A stretch of 64,000 bases of DNA. It comes from Parasedimentitalea psychrophila (lineage in GTDB: Bacteria; Pseudomonadota; Alphaproteobacteria; Rhodobacterales; Rhodobacteraceae). Positions 45,242 through 54,257 of the stretch are shown in pieces. Below the pieces are notes generated by a model. It made no database searches, had not been told where the DNA came from, and saw only the letters and a list, made by a program, of their open reading frames with translations. Both the position numbers and the translations under genes were made by a program. The DNA is taken from positions 3,123,501 to 3,187,500 of the forward strand of contig NZ_CP127247.1 of NCBI RefSeq assembly GCF_030285785.1, written 5' to 3'. Each line of letters opens with the position of its first letter. Within the stretch, counting starts at the first letter, position 1.

Positions 45242-46528
45242 ATGGCCAGTACTCCCCCGCCGTTTGCACGATTTGAGTGGATGATCGCCTGGCGATACCT
45301 GCGCGCCCGGCGGGCCGAGGGCGGCGTGTCGGCAATGACCTGGATCAGCCTGACCGGCATCTCGCTGGCGGTGTTTGCGCTGGTGGCGACGTTGGCCGTC
45401 CGCGAGGGGCTGCGCGCGGATCTCATTCAGACCATGCTGGGCACCAATGCCCATGCCGAGATCCACTATAGGCGTGATTTTAGTGGCGAGGTTCCGCAGG
45501 ATCACCTGATCCGCAACTACCCAGAGCTGGTGGAGAAGATCGGCGCATTGCCCTCTGTGACCCTGGTGTCGCCACTGGTGCGCGGCCAGGTGATGGGCAG
45601 CTATCGCGGCCGCAACCTGCCGGTGGACGTGTTTGGCATCACCCTTATGGATTTGCAGACCTACCCAAAGATCGCGGCATCCCCAAACGCTATGGGTGAT
45701 CTGTCCCGGTTCAACGAGGGCGTTGCCATCGGGGCAATGATGGCGCGCCAGTTGGGGGTCACGATTGGCGACCGGATCAAGCTGATCTCGCCCGACGGGG
45801 TCAAGACGCCAATGGGAACCTCGCCGCGGGTCTCGGCCTATGAGGTGGTCTATGTGTTCTCCTCGGGGCAGGGGTTTGTCGATCAAAGCCGGCTGTACCT
45901 GCCGCTGGCTGAGGCGCAGAGCTTCTTTAACCGCGAGGGTGCTGTTGATCAGCTGGATCTGCGCCTCAGGGACCCTGAGCAGGTGGGTCAGATGGTGCTT
46001 CCCTTGATGCGCTCAAGCGGTGATCGCGCCTATGTGACCACCTGGCAGGACCGGGCAGGCGGTATGATCAAGGCGCTGAAAATGCAGGACAACGCCATCT
46101 TCATCGTGCTGTCGATCCTGGTGCTGATCGCGGCGCTCAACATCGTTTCGGGGCTGATCATGCTGGTCAAGAACAAGGGCCGCGACATCGGCATCCTGCG
46201 CACCATGGGGCTGAGCCAAGGATCAATCCTGCGGGTGTTCTTTCTGTGTGGCGCCTCGGTGGGGACTGCGGGCACCTTTGTAGGGGTGCTGCTGGGGGTG
46301 GGATTTGCCGCCAATATTGACGTGGTCTACGGGCTGGTTGACTGGATCACCGGCAGCGGCGTGCGCGATCTCGAGGCCAGTGGGTTTTTCTTTCCCTCCG
46401 CCGTGGTGACCTTTGGCGATGTGGGCTCGGCTGCGGCTCTCAGCCTGGCGCTCAGCTGGCTGATCACCCTGTTTCCAGCGCGGCGTGCGGCGCGGATGAA
46501 CCCGGTCGAGGCGCTGCGATATGAGTGA
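45242..46528 (+). CDS. Lipoprotein-releasing ABC transporter permease (LolC/LolE)
   Basis: 428 residues. N-terminal [20 protein letters not shown], one helix, a large periplasmic domain (about 50-270) and three C-terminal helices of the FtsX type ending [15 protein letters not shown]. In alphaproteobacteria one LolC/E-type protein may serve for both E. coli subunits. Extracts outer-membrane lipoproteins from the inner membrane. Overlaps lolD by 8 nt. Confidence 0.9.
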   Translation: MASTPPPFARFEWMIAWRYLRARRAEGGVSAMTWISLTGISLAVFALVATLAVREGLRADLIQTMLGTNAHAEIHYRRDFSGEVPQDHLIRNYPELVEKIGALPSVTLVSPLVRGQVMGSYRGRNLPVDVFGITLMDLQTYPKIAASPNAMGDLSRFNEGVAIGAMMARQLGVTIGDRIKLISPDGVKTPMGTSPRVSAYEVVYVFSSGQGFVDQSRLYLPLAEAQSFFNREGAVDQLDLRLRDPEQVGQMVLPLMRSSGDRAYVTTWQDRAGGMIKALKMQDNAIFIVLSILVLIAALNIVSGLIMLVKNKGRDIGILRTMGLSQGSILRVFFLCGASVGTAGTFVGVLLGVGFAANIDVVYGLVDWITGSGVRDLEASGFFFPSAVVTFGDVGSAAALSLALSWLITLFPARRAARMNPVEALRYE

Positions 46529-47204
46529 TCTTATGTTGGAACTGACCGGCATCGTGAAATCCTATAACCGGGGCAAGCCGGGACAGGTGGATGTGCTGCG
46601 CGGCGCGGATCTGCAATTGAAATCGGGCGAAGTGGTGGCGCTGGTGGCGCCCTCGGGTGCCGGCAAATCAACGCTGCTGCATATCGCCGGCCTGCTGGAT
46701 ACGCCGAACGCGGGCACGGTGCGGCTTGGCGGGGCTGAGCTGACCGGCAAAAGCGACCGCAGCCGCACCGCTACCCGTCGTCAGGATGTGGGATTTATCT
46801 ATCAGTTTCACCACCTGCTGCCCGAATTCACCGCCGTGGAAAACATCACCCTGCCGCAGCTGGCCAACGGTATATCGCAGCGCGCCGCCACGGCGCGGGC
46901 GCAGGATTTGCTGGCCCGGGTTGGATTGCAGGACCGTGGCCATCACCGCCCGGCCGCACTGTCGGGAGGCGAGCAGCAGCGGGTGGCCTTTTGCCGCGCA
47001 CTGGCCAATCAGCCGCGTGTCCTGTTGGCGGATGAACCCACCGGCAACCTGGACCCCGGCACCTCGGATCAGGTGTTTGGCGCCCTGATGGAGCTGGTCG
47101 CAGGCACTGGCATGTCTGCGCTGATTGCCACTCACAACATGGAGCTGGCGGCGCGGATGGACCGGATGGTCAGGCTTGAAAACGGAGTGTTGGTGACTGT
47201 TTGA
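46521..47204 (+). CDS. lolD: Lipoprotein-releasing ABC transporter ATPase LolD
   Basis: 227 residues. Walker [22 protein letters not shown] (about 38-58), Q-loop [18 protein letters not shown], signature [20 protein letters not shown] and Walker [14 protein letters not shown]. The QFHHLLPEF form is typical of LolD. Translationally coupled to the permease gene by 8-nt overlap. Confidence 0.94.
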   Translation: MSDLMLELTGIVKSYNRGKPGQVDVLRGADLQLKSGEVVALVAPSGAGKSTLLHIAGLLDTPNAGTVRLGGAELTGKSDRSRTATRRQDVGFIYQFHHLLPEFTAVENITLPQLANGISQRAATARAQDLLARVGLQDRGHHRPAALSGGEQQRVAFCRALANQPRVLLADEPTGNLDPGTSDQVFGALMELVAGTGMSALIATHNMELAARMDRMVRLENGVLVTV

Positions 47205-47239
47205 CCACCAGATAGAGCCCTTGTTTATCTGGACCCTTG

Positions 47240-47299
47240 TTCATCTGGCTCTAAATATCCTGGGGTGAATTGTCCGCAGGACAAGAGGGGCAAAGCCCC
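47240..47299 (-). repeat. Dispersed repeat family B, copy 2 (long form, inverted)
   Basis: On the minus strand it reads GGGGCTTTGCCCC, then TCTTGTCCTGCGGACAATTCA, then CCCCAGGATATTTAGAGCC and AGATGAA. It aligns along its whole length with 34355-34421. It lies between the convergent lolD and DUF606 genes. Confidence 0.75.
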
Positions 47300-47330
47300 G
47301 GCTTTAGACCGCGACCGCCAGCCTAGATTG

Positions 47331-47765
47331 TCAGGCCATCTGGGTAATCCAAACCCCCAGGGCCATCACCGAAACCCCGGCGGCGCGGGTCAGGGTCAGC
47401 GGGCTGATCTGGGCGCCGAACAGGCCAAAATGATCAATGGCGGCGGCGCTGAACAATTGGCCCAGCAGCACAAAGAACACCGCGTTGCCAATGCCGAAAT
47501 GCGGCGCCACATGGGTGATCGATAACACGTAAAAGGCGACCAGAAGACCCGCCAGCAGCAGATGTCTGGGGGCGCTTGTGACTAGGGACAGGCTGCGGGG
47601 GCCGATCAGGATATAGACCAGAACGGCGGCGGAAAAGGCGACGGCAAACAGCACCACCCCCGCAGCCATCGGCGAGCCGATCAATTGCCCCAGCCCGGCG
47701 TTCATCGCGGCCAGCACCGGAATGCCGATACCGGCGGCAAGCATGATCAGGGCGTAATTGGTCAT
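47331..47765 (-). CDS. DUF606 (DMT-type) small membrane transporter
   Basis: 144 residues from ATG 47765, which has GGAG upstream. About five helices, with LIMLAAGIGIPVLAAMNAGLG at the N-terminus and SPLTLTRAAGVSVMALGVWI at the C-terminus, matching the DUF606/YdcZ half-size DMT family. Such proteins may work as dimers. Substrate unknown. Confidence 0.82.
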   Translation of the reverse strand: MTNYALIMLAAGIGIPVLAAMNAGLGQLIGSPMAAGVVLFAVAFSAAVLVYILIGPRSLSLVTSAPRHLLLAGLLVAFYVLSITHVAPHFGIGNAVFFVLLGQLFSAAAIDHFGLFGAQISPLTLTRAAGVSVMALGVWITQMA

Positions 47766-47867
47766 TTCGGCTCTCCACATTGGTTCTGGATATCTGTCTG
47801 CGGCAATGTCGGCGGATGTGCAAGATCGGACGCAGCGGCGTTTGTCGCCATGAACCGGCACCGCAGC

Positions 47868-48548
47868 CTAATCGCAAATGCCGCCGAGCTGAACATCTTT
47901 CCAGGGCAGATAGACATCAGCCTCGCGGCTTTGCGGCAGCTCTGACACCGGCATTGCGCCGCTGATCATCTGGTGCAGACGGCGGGTGCGCGCTGCTTTG
48001 GGGGCCAGAGCACGGCAGCAGACGTATTCCTCGATGATCGACCCCTGCTGTTCATATCCATAGCTGAGAAAATCCGCCTCGGCGGCCAGATCAAACAGAT
48101 AGGGATCGGTGCGGGTGCCGTGCTCGGCGGCGGCGCGCAGGGGGTGATAGCCGGTGACCGCGCGGTTCTGCCATTGCCAGGCATGGGTCAGCTCATGCGC
48201 CAGCAGCATGGAGTCGATCAGGAAGATCTGATCCGGGTAGGCAGGCATAAAGTCCGGCAAATACCAGTCCTTGGCGAAGAAAATATGGTTGAACAGGGCG
48301 ACAGCGGCTGGTGAGGCGGTGACGATTTCGGCCTTGACCGGTGGCAGGATACGCTCGCGGCAGGACAGCCGGGGGCGGGGCAGGCGGTGGAAGGTGACCG
48401 AGGCAACCGGAGCGCCGTGGACCAGTCGGATACGGTCCAGGTTCAGGGAGTCTCCCTGAATTTGACTGGCAAAGCCCCGCTCCGCTTCGGTCAGCGGACG
48501 GCCGCAGGCGGCGATGAGCAGCAGGATCACAATAGCACGCATGAACAT
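47868..48548 (-). CDS. Putative lipoprotein with HExxH motif
   Basis: 226 residues from ATG 48548 (ATG 48542 also possible). Lipoprotein signal with lipobox IAAC at about residues 11-16. The mature part contains DSMLLAHELTHAWQWQNRAV, a zinc-protease-like HExxH site, followed by AAEADFLSYGYEQQGSIIEEY, whose acidic residues could complete the metal site. Might be a periplasmic metallopeptidase or an inactive relative. No named family recognised. Confidence 0.7.
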   Translation of the reverse strand: MFMRAIVILLLIAACGRPLTEAERGFASQIQGDSLNLDRIRLVHGAPVASVTFHRLPRPRLSCRERILPPVKAEIVTASPAAVALFNHIFFAKDWYLPDFMPAYPDQIFLIDSMLLAHELTHAWQWQNRAVTGYHPLRAAAEHGTRTDPYLFDLAAEADFLSYGYEQQGSIIEEYVCCRALAPKAARTRRLHQMISGAMPVSELPQSREADVYLPWKDVQLGGICD

Positions 48549-48949
48549 CTGCTCAGGGTAGCCGGGCTTGGGCAGGGTGAACAGGGAAATGGCTTCGGCG
48601 GGCGGCGAATTTGTGCAGGTCAAAAGGCCCCGGCAGGGCGCTGCCCCGGGGGATAAGGTGGTTCTGTCTGGAGGGTCCTTAGTGAGACTGGGATGTAAAA
48701 AGGACGGCGCCGCCCATGCGGAAGCGGACGGGCATGGCGCCCGCGTCTTGAAAGCTGTCAGTCACGCTCCGGTTTTAAGGGAGCCCTTGGTCCTGTGGCC
48801 CGGGGTGTCAGTCCTGGCCATATGTGTCGCGACGGCTGAGGTATCGCAGCCTCGGGTTAAGGACGGCCAAGCAGGGCGTACGGTGGGGGGGCTGGGCTGC
48901 AACGGCTGGGATTGAGCCGCTGAGGGCTGGGTGGTTGGTGAGGTTGGAT

Positions 48950-48980
48950 GCCTCCGGCGGGAGTATTTTGGCAACGAGAA
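48950..48980 (-). repeat. Dispersed repeat family A, copy 3
   Basis: GCCTCCGGCGGGAGTATTTT followed by GGCAACGAGAA, the same orientation as copy 4 (63056) and nearly identical to it (ATGCCTCCGGCGGGAGTATT in both). CTCCGGCGGGAG can form a hairpin followed by TATTTT on the plus strand, so it may terminate transcription. Confidence 0.78.
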
Positions 48981-49120
48981 ATGGTGGCTATTGCAGGATT
49001 GCACCGTATTGAACTGTATTGGATTGAGCGGGCGGGGCGGGCGGTTGGTGTTTTGCGGCTTTTGGCGCCGGGGGCGCCGGGGGCGCCGTGGCCCGCCCCA
49101 CGTCTGGCGGTATTTTTGGA

Positions 49121-49176
49121 GTCCACACCGGCTCCCGAAGGGACAAACAGTGTGGGGCACTGTTTGAGGTGTGGAC
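49121..49176 (+). other. Nested inverted repeat 1
   Basis: Outer arms GTCCACACC and GGTGTGGAC (9 bp, perfect) enclose inner arms AAACAGTG and CACTGTTT (8 bp, perfect, 5-nt loop). The result is a two-helix structure of 56 nt. The function is unknown. Confidence 0.6.
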
Positions 49177-49261
49177 GGGCGGAGCCCTATGCAACCAACA
49201 GTGCAAATCAAAGAGCGGTGTTGGCGGTATTGCCCCCTTGGGACGTAAGGCATAGCCGCAC

Positions 49262-49327
49262 GGCCCGCGCCTGACCTTCCCCCCGGGGAAGGCGCATATG
49301 CGCCCTCCCCAAGGTCAGGCGCGGGCC
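49262..49327 (+). other. Nested inverted repeat 2, terminator-like
   Basis: Outer arms GGCCCGCGCCTGACCTT and AAGGTCAGGCGCGGGCC (17 bp, perfect) enclose GGGGAA, the 14-bp palindrome GGCGCATATGCGCC and CTCCCC. TTTT follows on the plus strand. It is a very stable hairpin and could terminate a plus-strand transcript from the gene-free region. Confidence 0.7.
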
Positions 49328-49382
49328 TTTTGGTGTGCGGTGGTGGCAAGTTGGAGAAACGCAGACTGAGTTTTCGCTCGAG

Positions 49383-49967
49383 TTAAGAGATTCCAATGCA
49401 GGATCGAAGTTCTTCCATCACGGCTTGATACGCAGCTTCAATTTCATTTTTTTGAGGGATGGATGAGGTGTCGAATAGCTGTTCGAACTCGTCGTTCCAC
49501 TCGTAATTCGTGTGTTCTTTTCTGTCTCCGTCACCGCAGGAAATGTGGCTCCTGATTAGTGCGTCTTTTCCTGCACCGGAGTAAGTTTGAAATGCAAGAT
49601 GAATGAAGCTGTTGTAAGTTGTGTAGAAATCTTCACTGAGCAAATGTCTGTAGATATTTACGACTTTGTCCAGTTCGCGTTTCTTTTCGATCAGATATTT
49701 GGGTGACACATCTTTCCAGTACCCGATCCAAACGAAGAAGCAGAATATAGCATTTAGATTGGGAGCAATTTTATCATATAAATCGAGCCGTTTTTCTACG
49801 ATCTTCCTGTTCTGCCATTGAGCATGATCTATACTCTTTAGGCGGCGGTTCAGAACATACCCTACCAAAGCGATCGTCAGCGGTGTGAGAAATGCTACAA
49901 AAACATCTACCCACGCCATTTCGAAAAATTGAATTAAATTCTCACTAGCTGAAATTGTCTTACTCAA
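49383..49967 (-). CDS. Low-GC membrane protein of unknown function, coupled to parE
   Basis: 194 residues if it starts at TTG 49967, which overlaps the parE stop (TTGA) with GGAGGAG 8 nt upstream. An ATG at 49919 would give 178. One helix near the N-terminus (about 18-40: VDVFVAFLTPLTIALVGYVL) and a cytoplasmic helical domain with many Lys, Tyr and Asn. AT content and codon use clearly differ from those of its neighbours, suggesting recent acquisition. No domain recognised. Confidence 0.75.
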   Translation of the reverse strand: MSKTISASENLIQFFEMAWVDVFVAFLTPLTIALVGYVLNRRLKSIDHAQWQNRKIVEKRLDLYDKIAPNLNAIFCFFVWIGYWKDVSPKYLIEKKRELDKVVNIYRHLLSEDFYTTYNSFIHLAFQTYSGAGKDALIRSHISCGDGDRKEHTNYEWNDEFEQLFDTSSIPQKNEIEAAYQAVMEELRSCIGIS

Positions 49968-51922
49968 ACATCCAACTCCTCCACAAACCGCGCATTCTCT
50001 TGAATATACTGGAATCGCAGTTCGGGTTTTTTGCCCATTAGGCGCTCGACCAGATCTTCGGTCTCTCCCGGCTCATCCTCATCAATCGTGATGCGGATCA
50101 GTTTGCGGGTTTTGGGGTCCATGGTGGTGACCTTGAGGTCCTTGGCGTCCATCTCGCCGAGACCCTTGAACCGGGATACGTCGATTTTACCCTTGCCGCC
50201 CAGACCCTTGGCCATCCACTCATCCCGCTCCGCCTCGTCCAGGCAATAGACCCGGCGCGCCCCCTGGGTGAGGCGGAACAGCGGTGGGCAGGCCAGATAG
50301 AGGTGGCCGGCGTCGATCATGGGTCGCATCTGGGTGAAGAAGAAGGTCATCAGCAGCGCCGCGATATGGGCGCCGTCAACATCCGCATCGGTCATGATGA
50401 TGATCTTGTCATAACGCAGATCGTCGAGGTTGAACTTGCTGCCGGTGCCGACCCCCAGCGCCTCGCACAAATCCCGAATTTCGGCGTTGGTGCCGATCTT
50501 GTTCGACGCCGCCCCCAGCACGTTGAGGATCTTGCCCTTCAGCGGCAGCAGCGCCTGATTGACCCGGTTGCGCGCCCCCTTGCCGGAGCCGCCCGCGCTG
50601 TCGCCCTCGACGATGAACAATTCGGTGCCGGCGCGGTTTTTGGCGGTGCAGTCGGTCAACTTGCCGGGCAGCCGCAGCTTCTTGGTGGCCGTTTTGCGCT
50701 GGGTCTCTTTTTCCTGGCGGCGGCGCAGGCGTTCCTCGGCCCGCAGCACCAGGAAATCAAGGATGGCGCCGGCCGATTTGGTGTCATTGGCCAGCCAGTT
50801 GTCAAAGTGGTCGCGGACCGAGTTCTCTACCATCTTGGACGCATGTTCCGAGGACAGCCGGTCCTTGGTCTGGCCGACGAAGGCCGGGTCGGCGATAAAG
50901 CACGACACCAGCGCGCAGCCCCCCGCCATCAGGTCGTCGCGGTTGATCTGGGCGGCCTTTTTGTTGCTGATCAGCTCGCCGTAGGCCTTGATGCCCTTGA
51001 GGATGGCGGACCAGAAGCCGGTGACATGGGTGCCACCTTCGGGGGTGGGCACGGTGTTACAGTAGGACTGGGTGAAACCATCGCGCGATGGGGTCCAGTT
51101 GATCGCCCATTCCACATAGCCGACCTCGCCGAATTTCTCGCGGAACTCGACCTTGCCGGCAAAGGGGGCCTCGGCATAGACCGAGGATTTGCCCAGCACT
51201 TCGCTAAGGTAATCCTTAAGCCCGCCGGGGAAGTGGAAGATGGCGCTGGTTGGGGTCTCGCCGTCGTCGATGGCGGTTTTCCAGCGGATTTCGACGCCGG
51301 AATACAGATAGGCCTTGGAGCGCACCAAAGAGATCATGCGTTTGGGTTTGAAGCGGTGATGGCCAAAGATCTGCTCATCCGCGTGGAAGGTGACAGAGGT
51401 GCCGCGCCGGTTGGGGGCGGCGCCGATCTTTTCCACCGGGCCCTGCGGGATGCCGCGCGAGAAGCGTTGTTCGAACAGTTCTTTGTTCTTGGCCACCTGC
51501 ACCACCAGGCTATCGGAGAGCGCGTTCACCACCGAGGAGCCAACCCCGTGCAAGCCGCCCGAGGTCTGGTAGGCCTTGCCGGAGAACTTGCCGCCCGAGT
51601 GCAGGGTGCAGAGGATCACCTCAAGCGCCGATTTACCGGGGAATTTGGGATGCGGGTCAATGGGGATGCCGCGGCCGTTGTCGGTGATGGTGACCGAGTA
51701 GTCGGCATTCAGGGTGACCTCGATGCGGTTGGCATGGCCGGCCACCGCCTCGTCCATCGAGTTGTCGAGGATTTCGGCCACCAGATGGTGCAGCGCCCGT
51801 TCATCCGTGCCGCCGATATACATGCCCGGACGCTGGCGGACCGGTTCCAGCCCCTCCAGAACCTCGATCGAGGACGCGTCATAGGTTTCCGTTTCGGTGT
51901 CGGACAGGAGATCATTGGCCAT
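49964..51922 (-). CDS. parE: DNA topoisomerase IV subunit B
   Basis: 652 residues, ParE length. GHKL ATPase motifs (SIEVLEGLEPVRQRPGMYIG, ILDNSMDEAVAG, DNGRGIPID), the transducer domain, and TOPRIM motifs EGDSAGGSGKGARNR and IIIMTDADVDGAHIAALL. The C-terminus ENARFVEELDV is typical of ParE. It decatenates daughter chromosomes with ParC, which is not in the window. ATG 51922 fits the family start. Confidence 0.95.
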   Translation of the reverse strand: MANDLLSDTETETYDASSIEVLEGLEPVRQRPGMYIGGTDERALHHLVAEILDNSMDEAVAGHANRIEVTLNADYSVTITDNGRGIPIDPHPKFPGKSALEVILCTLHSGGKFSGKAYQTSGGLHGVGSSVVNALSDSLVVQVAKNKELFEQRFSRGIPQGPVEKIGAAPNRRGTSVTFHADEQIFGHHRFKPKRMISLVRSKAYLYSGVEIRWKTAIDDGETPTSAIFHFPGGLKDYLSEVLGKSSVYAEAPFAGKVEFREKFGEVGYVEWAINWTPSRDGFTQSYCNTVPTPEGGTHVTGFWSAILKGIKAYGELISNKKAAQINRDDLMAGGCALVSCFIADPAFVGQTKDRLSSEHASKMVENSVRDHFDNWLANDTKSAGAILDFLVLRAEERLRRRQEKETQRKTATKKLRLPGKLTDCTAKNRAGTELFIVEGDSAGGSGKGARNRVNQALLPLKGKILNVLGAASNKIGTNAEIRDLCEALGVGTGSKFNLDDLRYDKIIIMTDADVDGAHIAALLMTFFFTQMRPMIDAGHLYLACPPLFRLTQGARRVYCLDEAERDEWMAKGLGGKGKIDVSRFKGLGEMDAKDLKVTTMDPKTRKLIRITIDEDEPGETEDLVERLMGKKPELRFQYIQENARFVEELDV

Positions 51923-52002
51923 GTGGGGGGCTGCTCTTTGGTGAGGGTGGTTGGTCACAGTATGGCAGGTGTGGCGGTGTGGGGAAAGGGGGAGGCTAAG
52001 TG

Positions 52003-52012
52003 TTGTGGATAA
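52003..52012 (-). promoter_or_regulatory. DnaA-box-like 10-mer upstream of parE
   Basis: TTATCCACAA on the minus strand, about 80 nt before the parE start. It is a perfect consensus box, single. Possible DnaA control of parE, or chance. Confidence 0.35.
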
Positions 52013-52140
52013 CTGCGGTGCTGCCGCAGAGATCGCGCCGGGTGCTGTGGGGCTTGGCCTTATCGGATGAGCAATTTGGCTGTACCTGAAATGGCCGCAG
52101 AGTAGAACATCCATGCCAGGTGCGGCAGAGGATGACTGAT

Positions 52141-53574
52141 ATGACAGAGAACAGCATGAAGAGTTGCGGATTGGACCCGGTTGACTGGGAGGATTTCCGC
52201 AGTGAGGCGCGGCGGATGCTGGAGGCCTCTATTGATCAGTTGCAGCAGGTGGCCGAGCGGCCCTGGCAGGCGGTGCCCGAGGCGGTGAAAGAGGGCTATA
52301 CGGTGCGAGCTGAGGGTTGCGACGCTGGCGAGATGGTGGGGCGGATAACCGAGGAGGTGCTGCCCTATCACGGGGGTAATATTCACCCGAGATTCTGGGG
52401 CTGGGTGCAGGGCAGCGGGCTGGCTTCGGATCTGATTGCCGGCATGGCGGGGGCGGTGATCAATGCCAATACCGGCGGTCGTGATCACGGCGCCAATTAT
52501 ATGGAGCGCGCGGTGATCGACTGGACCCGTGAAAAGATGGGGATGCCCGAGGGCAGCAGTGGGGTGCTGGTGGCGGGGACCTCGCAGGCGACGGTGATTG
52601 CCTTTCAGGCGGCGCGGCTGCGGGTATTGCCGCAGCTGCGCAAGACCGGCCAGGGGACGGCGCGGCTGATCGCCTATGCGGGCGAGGGCATTCACAATGC
52701 CACCAGCAAGGCGCTGGAGCTGTTGGGGATCGGGTCGGACAATCTGCGGCTACTGCCTTTGGTCGAGGGGCAGATCGATTTGGGCGCGCTGCGGGCGCAG
52801 ATTGCCCGGGACCGGGCGGCAGGGGGGCTGCCCTTTCTGCTGGTCGGGATGGCGGGATCGGTGGATCTGGGCGCCTATGATGACCTGAATGGATTGGCCG
52901 ATGTGGCGGCTGACGAGGATCTGTGGCTGCATGTGGACGGCGCCTTTGGCGCCTGGACGCGGATTGCCGAGCAGCCCTGGCGGGGCTTGAGCGATGGTAT
53001 TGGCCGGGCTGACAGTATCGCCTTGGATTTTCACAAATGGATGTATGTGGGCTATGACTGCGGCCTGGTGCTGATTGCCGATGAGGCCGCGCACCGGGCG
53101 GCTTTTGCGGCGCGGCCCGCTTATCTGGAGGCGGCGGAACGCGGGCTGGCGGGGGGCGATCCCTGGTTTTGTGACTATGGTATTGATCTGTCACGCGGCA
53201 ATCGGGCGCTGAAGATCTGGACCGCGTTGGAAATGTACGGTGAGGCGGCTTTGGCGGCGGCGATCAGCGACAATTGCCGACTGGCAGCACTGATGGCGCA
53301 GGAAGTCGAGGCACGCCCCGAGATGGGTCTGGCGGCGCCGGTGGTGTCGAATGTCTGTGTGTTCACGGCGCGGGCTGATCTGACGCCGCAGGCGCAGTCA
53401 TTGTTGAACAGTGAGATTGCCCAGTCTCTGCAGGAGCGGGGCGAGGCGGTGTTCTCTACCACCCGGGTGCAGGGGGTGGTGATGCTGCGCGCCGCCATGA
53501 CCAATCATCGCAGCCGGGACGCGGATATCCGGGCTGCCCTTGCGGCGGTGGCGGCACTGGCCGCGGTGGGATGA
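52141..53574 (+). CDS. PLP-dependent decarboxylase-family enzyme (group II)
   Basis: 477 residues from ATG 52141 (52132 and GTG 52120 also in frame). Fold-type I group II decarboxylase pattern: HPRFWGWVQGSGLASDLIAG, GVLVAGTSQATVIAFQAAR, LHVDGAFGAW and the PLP lysine in SIALDFHKWMYVGYDCG. It resembles aromatic amino-acid decarboxylase-like proteins, and the substrate is not predictable. It is divergent from parE. Confidence 0.85.
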   Translation: MTENSMKSCGLDPVDWEDFRSEARRMLEASIDQLQQVAERPWQAVPEAVKEGYTVRAEGCDAGEMVGRITEEVLPYHGGNIHPRFWGWVQGSGLASDLIAGMAGAVINANTGGRDHGANYMERAVIDWTREKMGMPEGSSGVLVAGTSQATVIAFQAARLRVLPQLRKTGQGTARLIAYAGEGIHNATSKALELLGIGSDNLRLLPLVEGQIDLGALRAQIARDRAAGGLPFLLVGMAGSVDLGAYDDLNGLADVAADEDLWLHVDGAFGAWTRIAEQPWRGLSDGIGRADSIALDFHKWMYVGYDCGLVLIADEAAHRAAFAARPAYLEAAERGLAGGDPWFCDYGIDLSRGNRALKIWTALEMYGEAALAAAISDNCRLAALMAQEVEARPEMGLAAPVVSNVCVFTARADLTPQAQSLLNSEIAQSLQERGEAVFSTTRVQGVVMLRAAMTNHRSRDADIRAALAAVAALAAVG

Positions 53575-53590
53575 TTTTTGGTTGTGATCG

Positions 53591-53642
53591 CTGGGGGCTT
53601 TGCCCCCAGACCCCCAGGATATTTATGGCCAGATGAAGCCGG
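53591..53642 (+). repeat. Dispersed repeat family B, copy 3 (short form)
   Basis: CTGGGGGCTTTGCCCCCAG (perfect 8-bp stem, 3-nt loop), then CCCCCAGGATATTTATGG and CCAGATGAAGCCGG. It lacks the central spacer of the long copies at 34355 and 47240. It lies between the convergent PLP decarboxylase and GST genes. Confidence 0.78.
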
Positions 53643-53645
53643 GGG

Positions 53646-54257
53646 TCAGGCGCCGCCGCCGCGGACAAAGGCGCGCTGGTAGGCGGCGCGGTTCTGCAGG
53701 GCTTCGACAAAACCGGCCAGCGCCGGATACTCGTCGCCGCGGCCCATCCGAATGGCGATCTCGGCCGGGAAGCTGAGCAGGATATCGGCGGCGGAGAGCT
53801 GGTCGAGAACAAAATGTCCCGAGGCGCGCAGCTGGCTGTTCATATAGGCGAAGTGGCTGGTCAATTGGTGTTGGATCCGGGAGTGCAGCGGGGTGCCGGC
53901 CTCGCCCAGCATGCCCACATAGAGGTTGAGCAGGATTGGCGTCATGGCGGAGCCTTCGGCAAAATGTATCAGTTCTATATGGCGAATGAACGCCGGGGTG
54001 CTGCGCAGCGGGATCATTTGCGGCGCGTGGTGGCTGCAGATCAGCTCGACGATGGCAGCCGATTCGATCACTGTCTCGCCGTCCATTTCCACCACCGGAG
54101 ATTTGCCCAGCGGGTGCAGCTTGCGCAACTTTGGCGGGGCAAGGTTGGTCTTGGCGTCGCGGTCGTAGCGGATCACCTGGTAATCCAGCTCCAGCTCTTC
54201 GAGCAGCCATAAGATACGGTGGGAGCGGGAGCGGTTGAGGTGGTGCACAGTGATCAT
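53646..54257 (-). CDS. Glutathione S-transferase
   Basis: 203 residues. Thioredoxin-like N domain with ITVHHLNRSRSHRILWLLEELEL (Ser/Arg near the glutathione thiol) and KSPVVEMDGETVIESAAIVE (the Ser/Glu GSH-binding segment), then an all-helical C domain ending in an N-capping motif SAADILLSFP. Detoxification role is generic. The ATG overlaps the upstream gene (ATGA). Confidence 0.88.
   Translation of the reverse strand: MITVHHLNRSRSHRILWLLEELELDYQVIRYDRDAKTNLAPPKLRKLHPLGKSPVVEMDGETVIESAAIVELICSHHAPQMIPLRSTPAFIRHIELIHFAEGSAMTPILLNLYVGMLGEAGTPLHSRIQHQLTSHFAYMNSQLRASGHFVLDQLSAADILLSFPAEIAIRMGRGDEYPALAGFVEALQNRAAYQRAFVRGGGA

Larger units (their letters stand above)
48549..49382. other. 834-nt gene-free region with repeats and nested hairpins
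   Basis: No convincing protein gene is seen. Open frames here are arginine- or proline-rich and lack ribosome sites. The stretch contains a GC-rich hairpin (48643-48665), a family A repeat (48950-48980), short ATTG-rich and GGCGCCGGG-type direct repeats (about 48992-49095), and two nested inverted repeats (49121-49176, 49262-49327). It could hold a small RNA or be a decayed locus. Confidence 0.55.

Noticed and set aside
48870-49100. CRISPR array suggested by short repeated units
   Set aside because: Repeats are very short, GC-rich and contiguous, without regular spacers, and no cas genes are present.
50303-52012. 569-residue open frame antisense to parE
   Set aside because: Same shadow effect of a high-GC gene. 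The parE frame shows every expected motif.
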